Counted from the stretch's first letter, positions 9,028 to 17,831 are shown. The stretch: 64,000 nucleotides of DNA from an uncultured Veillonellaceae bacterium (GCA_945876385.1 CAMCNU010000003.1:62001-126000), one strand, 5' to 3'. A program made the numbers and translations. The notes: generated by a model not told the origin, from the letters alone.

Positions 9028-9831
9028 ATGACAGCACCGACCCATGCCGCCACCGGCGGCATCATTCACGTCACGGAGGCCGGCATCGCGTGGCATTTTG
9101 ACACCGTGCGCCGCGGTATCAGCACGGGCATTTGCCGCGGCGGCCTGCGCGATTATCGACATTTTTATAACCATCGCCTGCGCCGATTTTTTGCGCATGA
9201 ACGCGACTTTCCCGGCGGCTCGGTCCCTGCCTACCTGATGACCGCCTTGCTCGAGGCCGGTCTCTCTGCCAGCGACAGTACCGCTATGATTACCTCCGCC
9301 CGGATGGACTGGCACGCCTACGCCTGCCATCGTTTCGACGACCTTATCGTCGAAGGCGTCGTGACCGCCGGCGTCGAACAAACCGCCGCCCGCGCCGGCG
9401 ACCCGGCCTATTATTATGAAAAAGACGGCGAATACCTGCCGACCGGTACGATTAACCTCATGCTCTCGACCAACGCCGCCCTCCCGGATCCGATTCTCGT
9501 CAAGGCCTGCCTCACCGCGACTGAAGCCAAAACCACCGCCTTGCAGGATACCGGCGTCGTCAGTCTGCGCAGCGGTCTGTCCGCCACCGGCACCGGCACC
9601 GACGGCATCATGATTGCCTCCGATTCGCGCGGCCCCGTGCGAACCGACGCCGGCACGCATTCCAAGCTCGGCGAGCTCATTGCCGCCGTCGTCAGAGAGG
9701 CGCTCACCTTCACTTTTGAGAATTATCCCGCGCCGTGGAACCGCTTCCCTTCCGCCCGAACGGCGCCGCCGATTTCTCAAAACAAGCTCAACGAAGCCCT
9801 CCATGCAGATTTTTACGAAAAAAATCGATAA
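9028..9831 (+). CDS. cbiZ: Adenosylcobinamide amidohydrolase
   Basis: Cuts adenosylcobinamide or pseudo-cobamide amides to adenosylcobyric acid so that scavenged corrinoids can be rebuilt with the cell's preferred lower ligand. 267 residues. The core ATGTGTDGIMIASD and the GTHSKLGELI motif near the C-terminus are the family hallmarks. The start at 9028 follows AAAAAAGGAGG. It is monocistronic here: its own promoter precedes it and a hairpin with a T-run overlaps its stop codon. No other cobalamin assembly gene lies next to it. It fits the B12-dependent mutase at 60249 and the BtuF-like protein at 56779. Confidence 0.85.
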   Translation: MTAPTHAATGGIIHVTEAGIAWHFDTVRRGISTGICRGGLRDYRHFYNHRLRRFFAHERDFPGGSVPAYLMTALLEAGLSASDSTAMITSARMDWHAYACHRFDDLIVEGVVTAGVEQTAARAGDPAYYYEKDGEYLPTGTINLMLSTNAALPDPILVKACLTATEAKTTALQDTGVVSLRSGLSATGTGTDGIMIASDSRGPVRTDAGTHSKLGELIAAVVREALTFTFENYPAPWNRFPSARTAPPISQNKLNEALHADFYEKNR

Positions 9832-9850
9832 GTTCGACTTTTTTCGTTTT
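9816..9850 (+). terminator. Rho-independent terminator of cbiZ
   Basis: The arm CGAAAAAAATCGA pairs with TCGACTTTTTTCG; the cbiZ stop codon lies in the loop. A further T-run follows. Confidence 0.65.
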
Positions 9851-9855
9851 AGGAC

Positions 9856-9884
9856 TTGCATTCTGCTCTGCCATACGTTATAAT
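9856..9884 (+). promoter_or_regulatory. Promoter of the Dps gene, with possible Fur/PerR-like site
   Basis: TTGCAT (9856-9861), a 17-bp spacer and a perfect TATAAT (9879-9884). The segment TTATAATGAGAATGT over the -10 box matches the left half of a PerR/Fur 7-1-7 box but only part of the right half, so metal or peroxide control is only a suggestion. The 5' leader to the ATG is about 95 nt. Confidence 0.6.
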
Positions 9885-9890
9885 GAGAAT

Positions 9891-9962
9891 GTACCGAGAC
9901 GAAAATATTCGATATTGAAATCGCGGTACATGGACATAAAACGATATACAAAAGGGTATATC
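9891..9962 (+). repeat. Two inverted repeats in the Dps 5' leader
   Basis: GTACCG (9891-9896) pairs with CGGTAC (9924-9929). Then GATATAC (9943-9949) pairs with GTATATC (9956-9962) across a 6-nt loop, 12 bp before the ribosome site. They could fold in the mRNA or be protein-binding palindromes. Confidence 0.4.
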
Positions 9963-9987
9963 CAATCAAAAAGGAGGAGTTTTATTT

Positions 9988-10428
9988 ATGAAAAACGTAG
10001 CATCTGTGAACTCGTATCTTGCCAACTTGGCGCTGTGGAACATCAAATTGCACAATTTGCATTTCAACGTGGAAGGCAAGAACTTCAAAAACATCCATGA
10101 ATTTTTGGAAGATATCTACGAAGAAGTATTTGAATACTATGATGCGGTAGCGGAATTGATGAAACAGCAAGACCAGATTCCGAACTGCTGCATGAAGAGC
10201 TACTTGGAAACAGCCACGATGAAAGAAATGGCTTCCGAAATCATTCCGATTCAGGACGCACTGAAGATTTTGGTCGACGACCTCGAATTGATGATTGCGC
10301 AAGCGAAACAAGTACGCGCCGAAGCCGGTGAAGAAGACAACTTCCTCTTGTCGAATATGATGGAAGACCATGTCGAATACTACGCCAAACAGCTGTGGTT
10401 TACCCGTTCCTTCTTGAGCGAAAACTAA
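9988..10428 (+). CDS. dps: Dps family ferritin-like DNA-protection protein
   Basis: Stores iron and detoxifies peroxide as a dodecamer; some members bind DNA. 146 residues, normal for Dps. The ferroxidase signature is visible near residues 22-52: LHNLHFNVEG, then the IHEFLEDIYEEVFEYYD run with its acidic ligands. AAGGAGGAG precedes the ATG at 9988. Codon use is less GC-rich (many AAA, GAA and TTG) than in most neighbours, as expected for a highly expressed gene. It is monocistronic, between its own promoter and a strong terminator. There is no lysine-rich N-terminal tail, so DNA binding is uncertain. Confidence 0.9.
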   Translation: MKNVASVNSYLANLALWNIKLHNLHFNVEGKNFKNIHEFLEDIYEEVFEYYDAVAELMKQQDQIPNCCMKSYLETATMKEMASEIIPIQDALKILVDDLELMIAQAKQVRAEAGEEDNFLLSNMMEDHVEYYAKQLWFTRSFLSEN

Positions 10429-10436
10429 GCGCCTCC

Positions 10437-10462
10437 AAAAGACCCGTTCGCGGGTCTTTTTT
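10437..10462 (+). terminator. Terminator after dps
   Basis: AAAAGACCCG, loop TTCG, CGGGTCTTTTTT: a perfect stem with a UUCG tetraloop and T-run. Confidence 0.9.
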
Positions 10463-10581
10463 ATTACCTGCATCCGATGCACACGCCGGTATATAACGGC
10501 ATATTACCGCTGTATCTATCCACCGCAGGTATATCCGCAGTACCGGTTGCATATTTTGTATACATTTTTCTGACAAACGAC

Positions 10582-10610
10582 TTGCATTTGCAAACATTCA
10601 GACGTACTAT
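10582..10610 (+). promoter_or_regulatory. Promoter of the amino-acid permease
   Basis: TTGCAT (10582-10587), 17-bp spacer, TACTAT (10605-10610). The transcript would begin about 25 bp before the ATG. Confidence 0.65.
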
Positions 10611-10641
10611 AGTAGGTAAATCAAAAAAAGGATGTGAGCTT

Positions 10642-12030
10642 ATGAGTTGGTTTCGCACAAAGGATTTACCTACGCTCCTGGCAGCGGTAGAAAATCCCGC
10701 CGACCGGCTGACGTTGCGTCGTTCGCTGTCAGCCCTCGACATCACTCTCTTGGGGCTGGGTGTCATGATCGGTACCGGCATTTTCGTCTTGACAGGAATC
10801 GTGGCCGCCCGCTACGCCGGGCCGGGGTTGATGTTGTCGTTTGTATTGGCAGCGGTGGTTTGTACGTTTGTATGCCTGGCCTATTCGGAGCTCGCATCGT
10901 TTATTCCGGTCGCCGGATCGTCGTATACGTATTCGTACGTCTCCCTCGGTGAGGTATGCGGCTGGCTGGTCGGCTGGTCGCTCATCTTGGAGTACACGGT
11001 CGGCGCCAGTGCGGTCGCCGGCGGCTGGTCGGCCTACTTTGTCAGTATTCTCAAGGATATCGGCATCACCCTGCCGCCCGCGCTGACGGCCGTACCGGCC
11101 GAGGGCGGCATCGTCAATCTGCCGGCGGTGTTAATTGTCGGCGGCGTATTGTATTTTCTGCTGCGGGGCATTCGGGAAAGTGCCGGCGCCAACCGCGCCT
11201 TGGTCTTCATCAAAATCGGTACGATTTTTCTCTTTCTCTTCTTGGCGGCGCCGTCGATTGACCCGCAAAACTGGACGCCGTTCTTGCCCTACGGCTGGGC
11301 GGGGGTGTCGGCCGGTACGGCTGTCCTCTTCTTCTCCTACCTCGGTTTCGATTCGCTTTCAACCGCCGCGGAGGAAACGAAGAACCCCGCACGGGACATG
11401 CCGATCGGAATTATCGCCTCGCTGGCCTTGACGACATTGCTGTACATTGCCGTCGCCGCCGCCATGACCGGTGTATTGCCGTACACGGAGCTCGATACCG
11501 CGGCACCTGCCAGCTATGTCTTGCAGCGACTCGGCTACCGGCTCGGTTCCGCCGTGATTGCCACCGGTGCCATCTGCGGGCTTTCGACGGTACTGCTGGT
11601 CATGATTTATGCACAGACACGGGCGTTCTTCGCGATGAGCCGCGACGGGCTGATACCCGCCTCGCTCTGTCGGATTCATCCGCAATACCGCACACCGTAC
11701 CGCATCACCCTGATTACGGGCGCGGCCGTGGCACTGATTGCCGGCTTTATTCCGATTCACATCGTCGCGGAAATGTGCAGTGCGGGAACGATTTTTGCCT
11801 TTCTGTCTTCGACGCTGGGGCTCTTGGTACTGCGCAAACGCTATCCCGACATCCCGCGGCGCTTCCGCTGTCCGGCGGCGTCCGTCATTGTCCCGCTCGG
11901 ATTCATCTCCTGCGCGTATGTGTTTTCACAGTTGTCGCTGCATACGCTGGAGCTGTTTTTCGCCTGGTTCGTACTCGGCCTGATTGTCTACGCCCTGTAC
12001 GGACACAAGCACAGCCATTTGGCCGAATAA
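10642..12030 (+). CDS. APC-superfamily cationic-type amino-acid permease
   Basis: Inner-membrane amino-acid transporter. 462 residues with about 12-13 hydrophobic helices. The first helix has the APC signature LGLGVMIGTGIFVLTG (about residues 35-50); later blocks FSYLGFDSLSTAAEETKNPARDMP and MSRDGLIP are typical of the CAT/YfnA-like subgroup. The start MSWFRTKDLP at 10642 follows AAAAAAAGGATGTGAG; the open frame extends upstream into the promoter and is rejected. It stands alone between its own promoter and a terminator. The substrate cannot be assigned from sequence. Confidence 0.88.
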   Translation: MSWFRTKDLPTLLAAVENPADRLTLRRSLSALDITLLGLGVMIGTGIFVLTGIVAARYAGPGLMLSFVLAAVVCTFVCLAYSELASFIPVAGSSYTYSYVSLGEVCGWLVGWSLILEYTVGASAVAGGWSAYFVSILKDIGITLPPALTAVPAEGGIVNLPAVLIVGGVLYFLLRGIRESAGANRALVFIKIGTIFLFLFLAAPSIDPQNWTPFLPYGWAGVSAGTAVLFFSYLGFDSLSTAAEETKNPARDMPIGIIASLALTTLLYIAVAAAMTGVLPYTELDTAAPASYVLQRLGYRLGSAVIATGAICGLSTVLLVMIYAQTRAFFAMSRDGLIPASLCRIHPQYRTPYRITLITGAAVALIAGFIPIHIVAEMCSAGTIFAFLSSTLGLLVLRKRYPDIPRRFRCPAASVIVPLGFISCAYVFSQLSLHTLELFFAWFVLGLIVYALYGHKHSHLAE

Positions 12031-12041
12031 TATGACCGCAC

Positions 12042-12074
12042 AAAAGGACCGAACGTTGCCGTTCGGTCCTTTTT
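12042..12074. terminator. Bidirectional terminator between permease and YhaN-like gene
   Basis: The arm AAAAGGACCGAAC, loop GTTGCC, and the matching arm ending in TTTTT give a T-run on both strands, serving the two convergent genes. Confidence 0.88.
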
Positions 12075-12084
12075 CCTGTCCCTT

Positions 12085-15066
12085 TTATTGCGCGGTCAAT
12101 GTCCCTGCCGTCAATTGATAATAATGTCCGCGCCGCTCGGTATCGACTTCCCGTGCCAGTTCCGCGGTACGCGCATGACAAGTAAAGAGCAATACCTGCC
12201 GCGTCCGTGCGAAATCGAGCAGAAAGCGCAAGGTATCCCGCTGGCGCGTTTCATCGAAGCGCACGAAGATGTCATCTAAAATCAGCGGCATTTCTTCCGT
12301 ACGTTCGGCAAAGTTCACCGCCAATGCCAGACGCAGCGCCAAATACACCTGATCGCCCGTGCCGCTCGACCAAATCTCCGCACTGCGCCACTCGTGCGCA
12401 CTGTCGACCGTCTGCAACCGTCCCTCGGCATCGATCGTGAGTGTATAGCGATCCGCGGTCATTTGTTGCAGGTAGCGACCCGCCCGTGCGACGACTTCGG
12501 GCCGCCCGCCCGCTTCATAGCGACTGCGCGCAACCTCCAACACGCGCGCGGTAAACGCCAACTCCAAGTACGCATCCAGCGCATCGTCCAGCTCGCTTTC
12601 CACGGCCGTACGACGTTGCAACGCGTCCGCCATCCGGTCGTCATCGAGCAGGCGTTTGAGCTCCGCTGTCAGTTCCCCCTGCCGCTGGCGCAAGCGGGTC
12701 AGCTCCCGCTGGTATTCGGTCAGTGACGCGGCATAGCGATCGCGCCGCTCCAGCCACGCTTGATACTCACCGCTCTCCAATTGTGCCCAAAGGCGGTGGA
12801 ACGCCTCTTCACTGCCCGCATACAAGCGCAGACTGCGGCGGATATTTTCGTAGTCCTTTTGCAAGCGGTCGCATTGCTCGTAGGCGGTCACCTTGTCGGC
12901 AAATTCTTCCGCATCCTTGGCATCGACCAGTGCCAACAATGCTTGCATTTCTTTTTCGCACATACCCCAGCGTTCGTCCAGCACCGCTTTTTCCGCCGCG
13001 AGCGTTTCGTACTGACGATTGCGTTCCGCGACGCTCTGCCACGCCAATTCCTGCTCGCGATAGGTTTCCGCCAGTGCCGCCACACTCGCCGGTACCAACG
13101 GATAGTCCGCCCCCAATGTTTCCAGCAACTGTTGCAGCCGATTTTCAAATGCGGCGAGTTTGGCGCGAATGCGTTCCAAGCGGACCGTCAATACCTGCCG
13201 CTCGCCGGTGTGGGTAAACAACGCCTGCCACTGGTCTTTACGCAAGTCCAGCTCGTCCGCCTCGGTCGGCGGTAATCGGCTGTCCTTCAGCCACTGAGTC
13301 CACGCCGATTCGCTTTGGCGACGGTCGGCGGCGAGTTTTTCTCCGCGCGCTTCCCAGAGCGCATGGTCTTCCAATTGGCGGCGACGGCTTTCCGATTGCC
13401 AGGAGCGCGCCTGCACCGCCGCCTGATACCGATAAAACTCCCGCCGTGTCGTCGCCAGCTCACCGGCGACAGCTGCCACGTCTTCCTCGGTTTCAGGGAC
13501 CTCGACACCCGCCGCCAGCGCGTATTTCTCCCGCTCACGGCAAAGCGTTTCCGCCTCCCGGCCGAGTTTGGCCAAGCGTATTTCATTGCGGTGACTGCGC
13601 CGATGATTGACATACAGTGACAATACGGACAGCAGTGTCAACGCCCCCGCACCGTACAAGCCTTCTATCCCGACCGTCCCGGCCCAAAAGGCATACAAAG
13701 ATCCGGCCGCCGCCGCCAGCAAGGCAAACCCGATCCAAAAGAACGTCGCATAGCGCCGCACGGGCAGCGCCGCCACCCGCTCCATCTCCGCTTGGATGGC
13801 GTCCCGCTCACGTACGACCCGCAGCAGATTTTGCCCCGCCTCTTCCCACGCGGCAAACTCCTCTTCCGTTTGGATTTGCGGTACCGCCGGAAACTCTTCC
13901 GCCGTGACCTCCTCGACCTGCGGCTCGTCGTGCTTCCAGTAATACAACTCGTTATCCCGACGCCGCAAGGCATCGGCCAACTCTCGCCCCTTTGTCCAGT
14001 CCACCTGCACGGGCGCCAAGACCTGTTCCCGCGTCCAATCGGGGTAAGCCGCCACCAAGGCGTCGCACTGTTCCTGCCAGGCCGCCAGCGCGGCGGTCTT
14101 CTCCGCTTCTTCCGCCAGCAAATCCTCCCAGCGCGCCCCGTCACCGAAGAGCGCGGCAATCGCCGCCTGCTGTGCCGCCCACGGCACGACCTCCGCCCGC
14201 GACTGCGGTGTCAGCGGCGCCATTTTCTCGGCCAACTGCGTCCGCTGTTCGTTCAAGGTCGCCATCCGCCGCACCAAATCGTTCCAGCGTTCCTTGCCGT
14301 CAGCGGGGAACGAATGAATCCCCCGACACAAATCCAGCCGCCGTTTCGTTTCCATGCCCTGCTCGTAATACTTCCACGCCCCGAGCTGCTTGTCCAGCGT
14401 GCGGTCGCGCGTGTCGAGCGCATTGATTTTTTCTTCTACCGCGGCGATGCGTTCGGCGACCTCTTCCTGCTCCGAGCGTACCGCCGCAAATTCAGTCTCC
14501 TGTGAGGACAATTGCCCGACAGCGTACACCGCTTCCTGCCGCGCCTGCAAGAGCTGATTAATTTTGCGCTTGCCCTGCGGCGACGCCACCAAGAGCTCTC
14601 CCATCTCGGCCTCCACCGCCAGTTTCGCATCGGCGAGTTCTTCCCCGCCCTGCATTCCCATGAAGCGCGAACGCACATCATCTCTGCCGATGAGCTCCGC
14701 CCCTTGCAAATCTTCCAACCCGACGGCAAATACCTGTTCATACGTCTTGCGGTCCAGCCCGTACCACCACAACTCGGCCGGCTCACCGCGCACCGTTTCC
14801 CCTCGGTCATTGCGCAGCGAGGTTTCGCCTTCATGCCGATAAATCCGATAGCTGCGACCGTTGTCACGCGTGATGCCCAAGTTTCCGTAGCGGCCTTTGC
14901 GTAGGCCGCGGCGATACCCGAACAGCATATCGCGGATAAATCTCAGCAGCGTCGTCTTGCCGCTTTCATTCTCGCCGGTCACCACGCACAGCCCCCGTTC
15001 GGGCGGTTGCCAGGAAATGTTTTCATAAATCCCGTAGCGTTCCAGTTGTAAATCAGTCAGCTTCAT
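12085..15066 (-). CDS. YhaN-like SMC/Rad50-type ATPase
   Basis: Large coiled-coil ATPase presumed to work with the phosphoesterase encoded just upstream, as Rad50 with Mre11 or SbcC with SbcD. About 993 residues. Walker A is GENESGKTTLLRFI (about 33-46), the central 700 residues are long Glu/Gln/Arg-rich coiled coils broken by two adjacent hydrophobic segments (FFWIGFALLAAAAG and GALTLLSVLSLYV), and the C-terminus has the signature SSGTGDQVYLALRLALA and Walker B MPLILDDIFVRFD. The two membrane-like helices in the coiled coil are characteristic of YhaN rather than SbcC. The start at 15066 (MKLTDLQLERYG) overlaps the partner gene by 14 bp; an ATG 6 bp upstream is possible. Confidence 0.87.
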   Translation of the reverse strand: MKLTDLQLERYGIYENISWQPPERGLCVVTGENESGKTTLLRFIRDMLFGYRRGLRKGRYGNLGITRDNGRSYRIYRHEGETSLRNDRGETVRGEPAELWWYGLDRKTYEQVFAVGLEDLQGAELIGRDDVRSRFMGMQGGEELADAKLAVEAEMGELLVASPQGKRKINQLLQARQEAVYAVGQLSSQETEFAAVRSEQEEVAERIAAVEEKINALDTRDRTLDKQLGAWKYYEQGMETKRRLDLCRGIHSFPADGKERWNDLVRRMATLNEQRTQLAEKMAPLTPQSRAEVVPWAAQQAAIAALFGDGARWEDLLAEEAEKTAALAAWQEQCDALVAAYPDWTREQVLAPVQVDWTKGRELADALRRRDNELYYWKHDEPQVEEVTAEEFPAVPQIQTEEEFAAWEEAGQNLLRVVRERDAIQAEMERVAALPVRRYATFFWIGFALLAAAAGSLYAFWAGTVGIEGLYGAGALTLLSVLSLYVNHRRSHRNEIRLAKLGREAETLCREREKYALAAGVEVPETEEDVAAVAGELATTRREFYRYQAAVQARSWQSESRRRQLEDHALWEARGEKLAADRRQSESAWTQWLKDSRLPPTEADELDLRKDQWQALFTHTGERQVLTVRLERIRAKLAAFENRLQQLLETLGADYPLVPASVAALAETYREQELAWQSVAERNRQYETLAAEKAVLDERWGMCEKEMQALLALVDAKDAEEFADKVTAYEQCDRLQKDYENIRRSLRLYAGSEEAFHRLWAQLESGEYQAWLERRDRYAASLTEYQRELTRLRQRQGELTAELKRLLDDDRMADALQRRTAVESELDDALDAYLELAFTARVLEVARSRYEAGGRPEVVARAGRYLQQMTADRYTLTIDAEGRLQTVDSAHEWRSAEIWSSGTGDQVYLALRLALAVNFAERTEEMPLILDDIFVRFDETRQRDTLRFLLDFARTRQVLLFTCHARTAELAREVDTERRGHYYQLTAGTLTAQ

Positions 15067-16327
15067 ACTCATCGTCTCCCAATAACCGCTCCGCCCCGCG
15101 CAGGCGAGCCGCTTCCCATGCCGCTTGCAGGCGTGCATCGTCGACCGTCGCAAAGTAGCGGGCGTACTTCGCCCATTCGGGAATCTCCAGTAGCCACTCC
15201 CGCAACGTCGCGGCCGGCGTCGTCCCCATCTCCCCGCTCAGCGCCGCGTACGTACGCAAGTACGCCCCCGCCGCGTCCGGAAGTTGCGCCCGCCGGTCCC
15301 AATCCATGTCCGCTTGGGTGGCGTTCTCCGTCCGATACCAATAGACGAAAATATGCTTATAATACTCCTGCTCGTTGAGCCGCTGTGCCAACGCCGCACA
15401 CGCCTCCGCATCGCACAGGACGGCATGGAGCGGTCCCCGTCCGGTAAATCGGATTGATACCAGTATCGGTTTGCGGACGGCATCACGCCGCTCCTTGCGG
15501 CGCTCGGAAACCACCGTCAGCAGCGCCTCCGTATCGGGTATCGCATCGATGGCAATCTCCCATTCTTCCCGCCGCACGGCATCGGTCTCGATGAATTCCG
15601 TCATCGTCGTCCCGTGACTGCCGACCTCGACCAGGTAGCACCCCCGCGCCCCGGTTTCCTTGCGATGCAGACTCTGCGGATTGCCCGGATAGACGATATA
15701 CGGCTCCTCTCCCAGTATGGCGCGCGTATGGACATGCCCCAGCGCCCAATAGTCAAATCCGCTCTCTGCCAATACCGCGGCCGTCGTCGGCGCATACTGC
15801 CCGCCCTCGCCGGTCGGTCCTTCCGTATGTAAGAGCGCAATCGCATACGGCGCGTCGTCATCACGCTGAAACGACGCCGCCCAATCTTCCTGTACATGTG
15901 TCGCGGCATAACTGCGTCCGTACACCATCGCCGCCGTCTCGCCGTCAATCACCAGCGGCACCGCATCGACCTTGTCACTGCCGAATACCGCCGCATTCGG
16001 CGGCAACGGCACGTTGGCGCGCCACGCGTCCATCGGATCGTGATTGCCGTGAACGATAAACGCGCGAATCCCCGCCTCCGCCGCGCGAAACAGCTCCCGC
16101 GCAAACGCCAGCTGCGCCGCCAGACTGTGGTCGGCGGCTTGGTAGACATCACCGGCAATCAACAAGGCATCGACCCGCTTGTCAATCGCCACATCGACAA
16201 TCTGCTCAAACGCCCGAAAAGTCGCCTCCCGCAAGGGTTTATCCCAATGCGCATGGCCGCCCGCCTGCGCAATCGGCATCCCCAAATGCAAATCCGCGCA
16301 GTGGATAAATCGAAACCGCTTGCCCAT
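15053..16327 (-). CDS. YhaO/SbcD-like DNA repair metallophosphoesterase
   Basis: Calcineurin-type nuclease, Mre11/SbcD relative. 424 residues starting MGKRFRFIHCADLHLGMP; metal-binding motifs DLHLG, GDVYQ, HGNHDP and the later GHVHTR are all present, so it should be active. The start at 16327 follows GAGGAGG; a 79-codon upstream extension overlaps the MocR-type gene and is Arg-rich noise. The C-terminal 150 residues are a helical region typical of YhaO. It is 1 bp from the stop of the MocR-type gene and overlaps its ATPase partner, so the three may be co-transcribed. Confidence 0.9.
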   Translation of the reverse strand: MGKRFRFIHCADLHLGMPIAQAGGHAHWDKPLREATFRAFEQIVDVAIDKRVDALLIAGDVYQAADHSLAAQLAFARELFRAAEAGIRAFIVHGNHDPMDAWRANVPLPPNAAVFGSDKVDAVPLVIDGETAAMVYGRSYAATHVQEDWAASFQRDDDAPYAIALLHTEGPTGEGGQYAPTTAAVLAESGFDYWALGHVHTRAILGEEPYIVYPGNPQSLHRKETGARGCYLVEVGSHGTTMTEFIETDAVRREEWEIAIDAIPDTEALLTVVSERRKERRDAVRKPILVSIRFTGRGPLHAVLCDAEACAALAQRLNEQEYYKHIFVYWYRTENATQADMDWDRRAQLPDAAGAYLRTYAALSGEMGTTPAATLREWLLEIPEWAKYARYFATVDDARLQAAWEAARLRGAERLLGDDEYEAD

Positions 16328-16328
16328 A

Positions 16329-17708
16329 CTATTCCTCCTCATCCGCCTTTGTCGCCGTCCGCAACGCGCGCGCCGCCGCCAAAAACAGTTCCTCTCGCAT
16401 ATGCCCGAACACCAATCGGAACGACACCTCACCGCGGTGCCCGCCGTCACGGACCGGCTCGTCACGCAAGCCGATACCGACTCGGCGCGCCCGTGCCAGG
16501 CACTCTTCGCGCGAGCGTGTCGTCCGAATATGCACCGTACAATAAATCCCGGCGATCGGCGCATCGATGCGGATATCCTCGCCGAATACGTCCGCCAACG
16601 CCGCCGTCAACCGCTCCCCCTTGTGCCGGTACAACTTGCGCAAGCGACGCATCTGCTTGCGCAACTCGCCCCGTCGGATATACTCCGCCAGTGCCAACTG
16701 CTCCGCCACCGAGGCCGTTTGCCGATGCAACATACGCCGCTGCTCGTACCGCGCCGACAACGACGGCGGCAAAATCATATACGCCAAACGAAACGACGGC
16801 GGCAACACGCGCGACAACGAGCCGATATACACGACCTGTCGGCCGTCGCTCATGCCTTGCAGCGACGACAACGGCCGCCCGTAGTAACTCAATTCACTGC
16901 CGAAATCGTCCTCGATAATCCAGCCGCCCGTCCGCTCCGCCCAGGCCAAGAGCTCCGTCCGCGCCCGCGCCGGCAAGACGCCTTCCGCCCGATACGTGTA
17001 CGACGGCACCACATACAGCAGTTGCGTCCCGTACCGCTCCGGCTCCTGCCACCACTCCGTGCCGTCGCCGATGGACGCATCCAGCGACCGGACGCAATAC
17101 CCTTCATCGGCAAATGTCGCCGCGCCGATGGCAAACGCCTCTTCCGCAAAATGAATCGTCCGCGCCTCGGCGGGAATCAAACGTGCCAACAGTCGCAGCA
17201 ACTGCTGCACCCCCGAACCGATGACGATATCCTCCGGCCGTGCTTTCGTATCCCGCGCATCCGCTCCGTAGCGGGCAAGCGCATCACGCAGCTCCCATTC
17301 GCCGCGCTCGTCGCCGTAATCCAAAAGCCGCTCCTCATTGCGCCACACCCGATACATATACGGCCGCCATTCGCTGAACCGAAATCCGCGCGGATCCATG
17401 GCCGCCGTTTGGAAATCATAGACAAACGACGCTTCTCGCGGCCGCGTCACGGCGCTCTCGCCCGGCCGCTCGGCCGGCAGCGGCAACCCGCGCACCTCGT
17501 ACCGCGACCGATTGTGCGCCTTGAGATACCCTTCCGCCGCCAATTGATTATAGACCCGCTCGACGGTAAACTTGCTGACCCCGAGCCGACGCGCTTCTTC
17601 CCGCACCGATTCCAGCCGCATACCCGCCGGCCACACACCCGTTTCTATCCGCTCCTGCATGCTGCGGTAAATACGCAAATAAAGCGGGACTTTTCGTTGT
17701 TCCGCCAT
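16329..17708 (-). CDS. MocR/PdxR-type regulator with arginine in place of the PLP lysine
   Basis: GntR-type winged helix (about residues 8-75; VSKFTVERVYNQLAAEG) fused to a fold-type I aminotransferase domain, 459 residues. The family normally binds pyridoxal phosphate through a lysine in S-x-S-K-x-L-x-P. Here the motif reads GSLSRVLPPSFRLAY, with Arg300 (CGC) at that position, while the EDDF acidic residues (266-269) and GRPLSSLQG remain. PLP cannot form the usual internal aldimine, so this may bind PLP non-covalently or sense another ligand. It is divergent from bioB, which makes biotin metabolism or itself possible targets; the usual MocR partners (PLP synthesis genes) are absent. Confidence 0.87.
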   Translation of the reverse strand: MAEQRKVPLYLRIYRSMQERIETGVWPAGMRLESVREEARRLGVSKFTVERVYNQLAAEGYLKAHNRSRYEVRGLPLPAERPGESAVTRPREASFVYDFQTAAMDPRGFRFSEWRPYMYRVWRNEERLLDYGDERGEWELRDALARYGADARDTKARPEDIVIGSGVQQLLRLLARLIPAEARTIHFAEEAFAIGAATFADEGYCVRSLDASIGDGTEWWQEPERYGTQLLYVVPSYTYRAEGVLPARARTELLAWAERTGGWIIEDDFGSELSYYGRPLSSLQGMSDGRQVVYIGSLSRVLPPSFRLAYMILPPSLSARYEQRRMLHRQTASVAEQLALAEYIRRGELRKQMRRLRKLYRHKGERLTAALADVFGEDIRIDAPIAGIYCTVHIRTTRSREECLARARRVGIGLRDEPVRDGGHRGEVSFRLVFGHMREELFLAAARALRTATKADEEE

Positions 17709-17727
17709 GACTCCCTCCGTTGCTTCT

Positions 17728-17757
17728 ATTGTACGTCATCGAGCGCCTCTCCCGCAA
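17728..17757 (-). promoter_or_regulatory. Promoter of the MocR-type gene
   Basis: Reading leftward: TTGCGG, 18-bp spacer, TACAAT, then a GGAGGGAG ribosome site before the ATG at 17708. Confidence 0.5.
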
Positions 17758-17777
17758 ATCGGGGATGTTTGACAGCA

Positions 17778-17809
17778 TTGTAAACTTATAATTCATGCCT
17801 CGTTGACTA
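17778..17809 (+). promoter_or_regulatory. Candidate BirA operator overlapping the bioB promoter
   Basis: TTGTAAAC (17778-17785) and GTTGACTA (17802-17809) are near-inverted half-sites 16 bp apart, close to the BirA pattern TTGTAAAC...GTTTACAA (8/8 and 6/8 matches). The right half overlaps the -35 box, where a repressor would block RNA polymerase. Confidence 0.55.
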
Positions 17810-17831
17810 TTCGTCTCCTATTCGTTATAAT
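17803..17831 (+). promoter_or_regulatory. Promoter of bioB
   Basis: TTGACT (17803-17808), 17-bp spacer, perfect TATAAT (17826-17831), then AAGGGAGGG before the ATG. Confidence 0.75.

Noticed and set aside
8902-9969. 355-codon minus-strand frame and others antisense to cbiZ
   Set aside because: Gly/Arg-rich shadow of CbiZ; overlaps two promoters.
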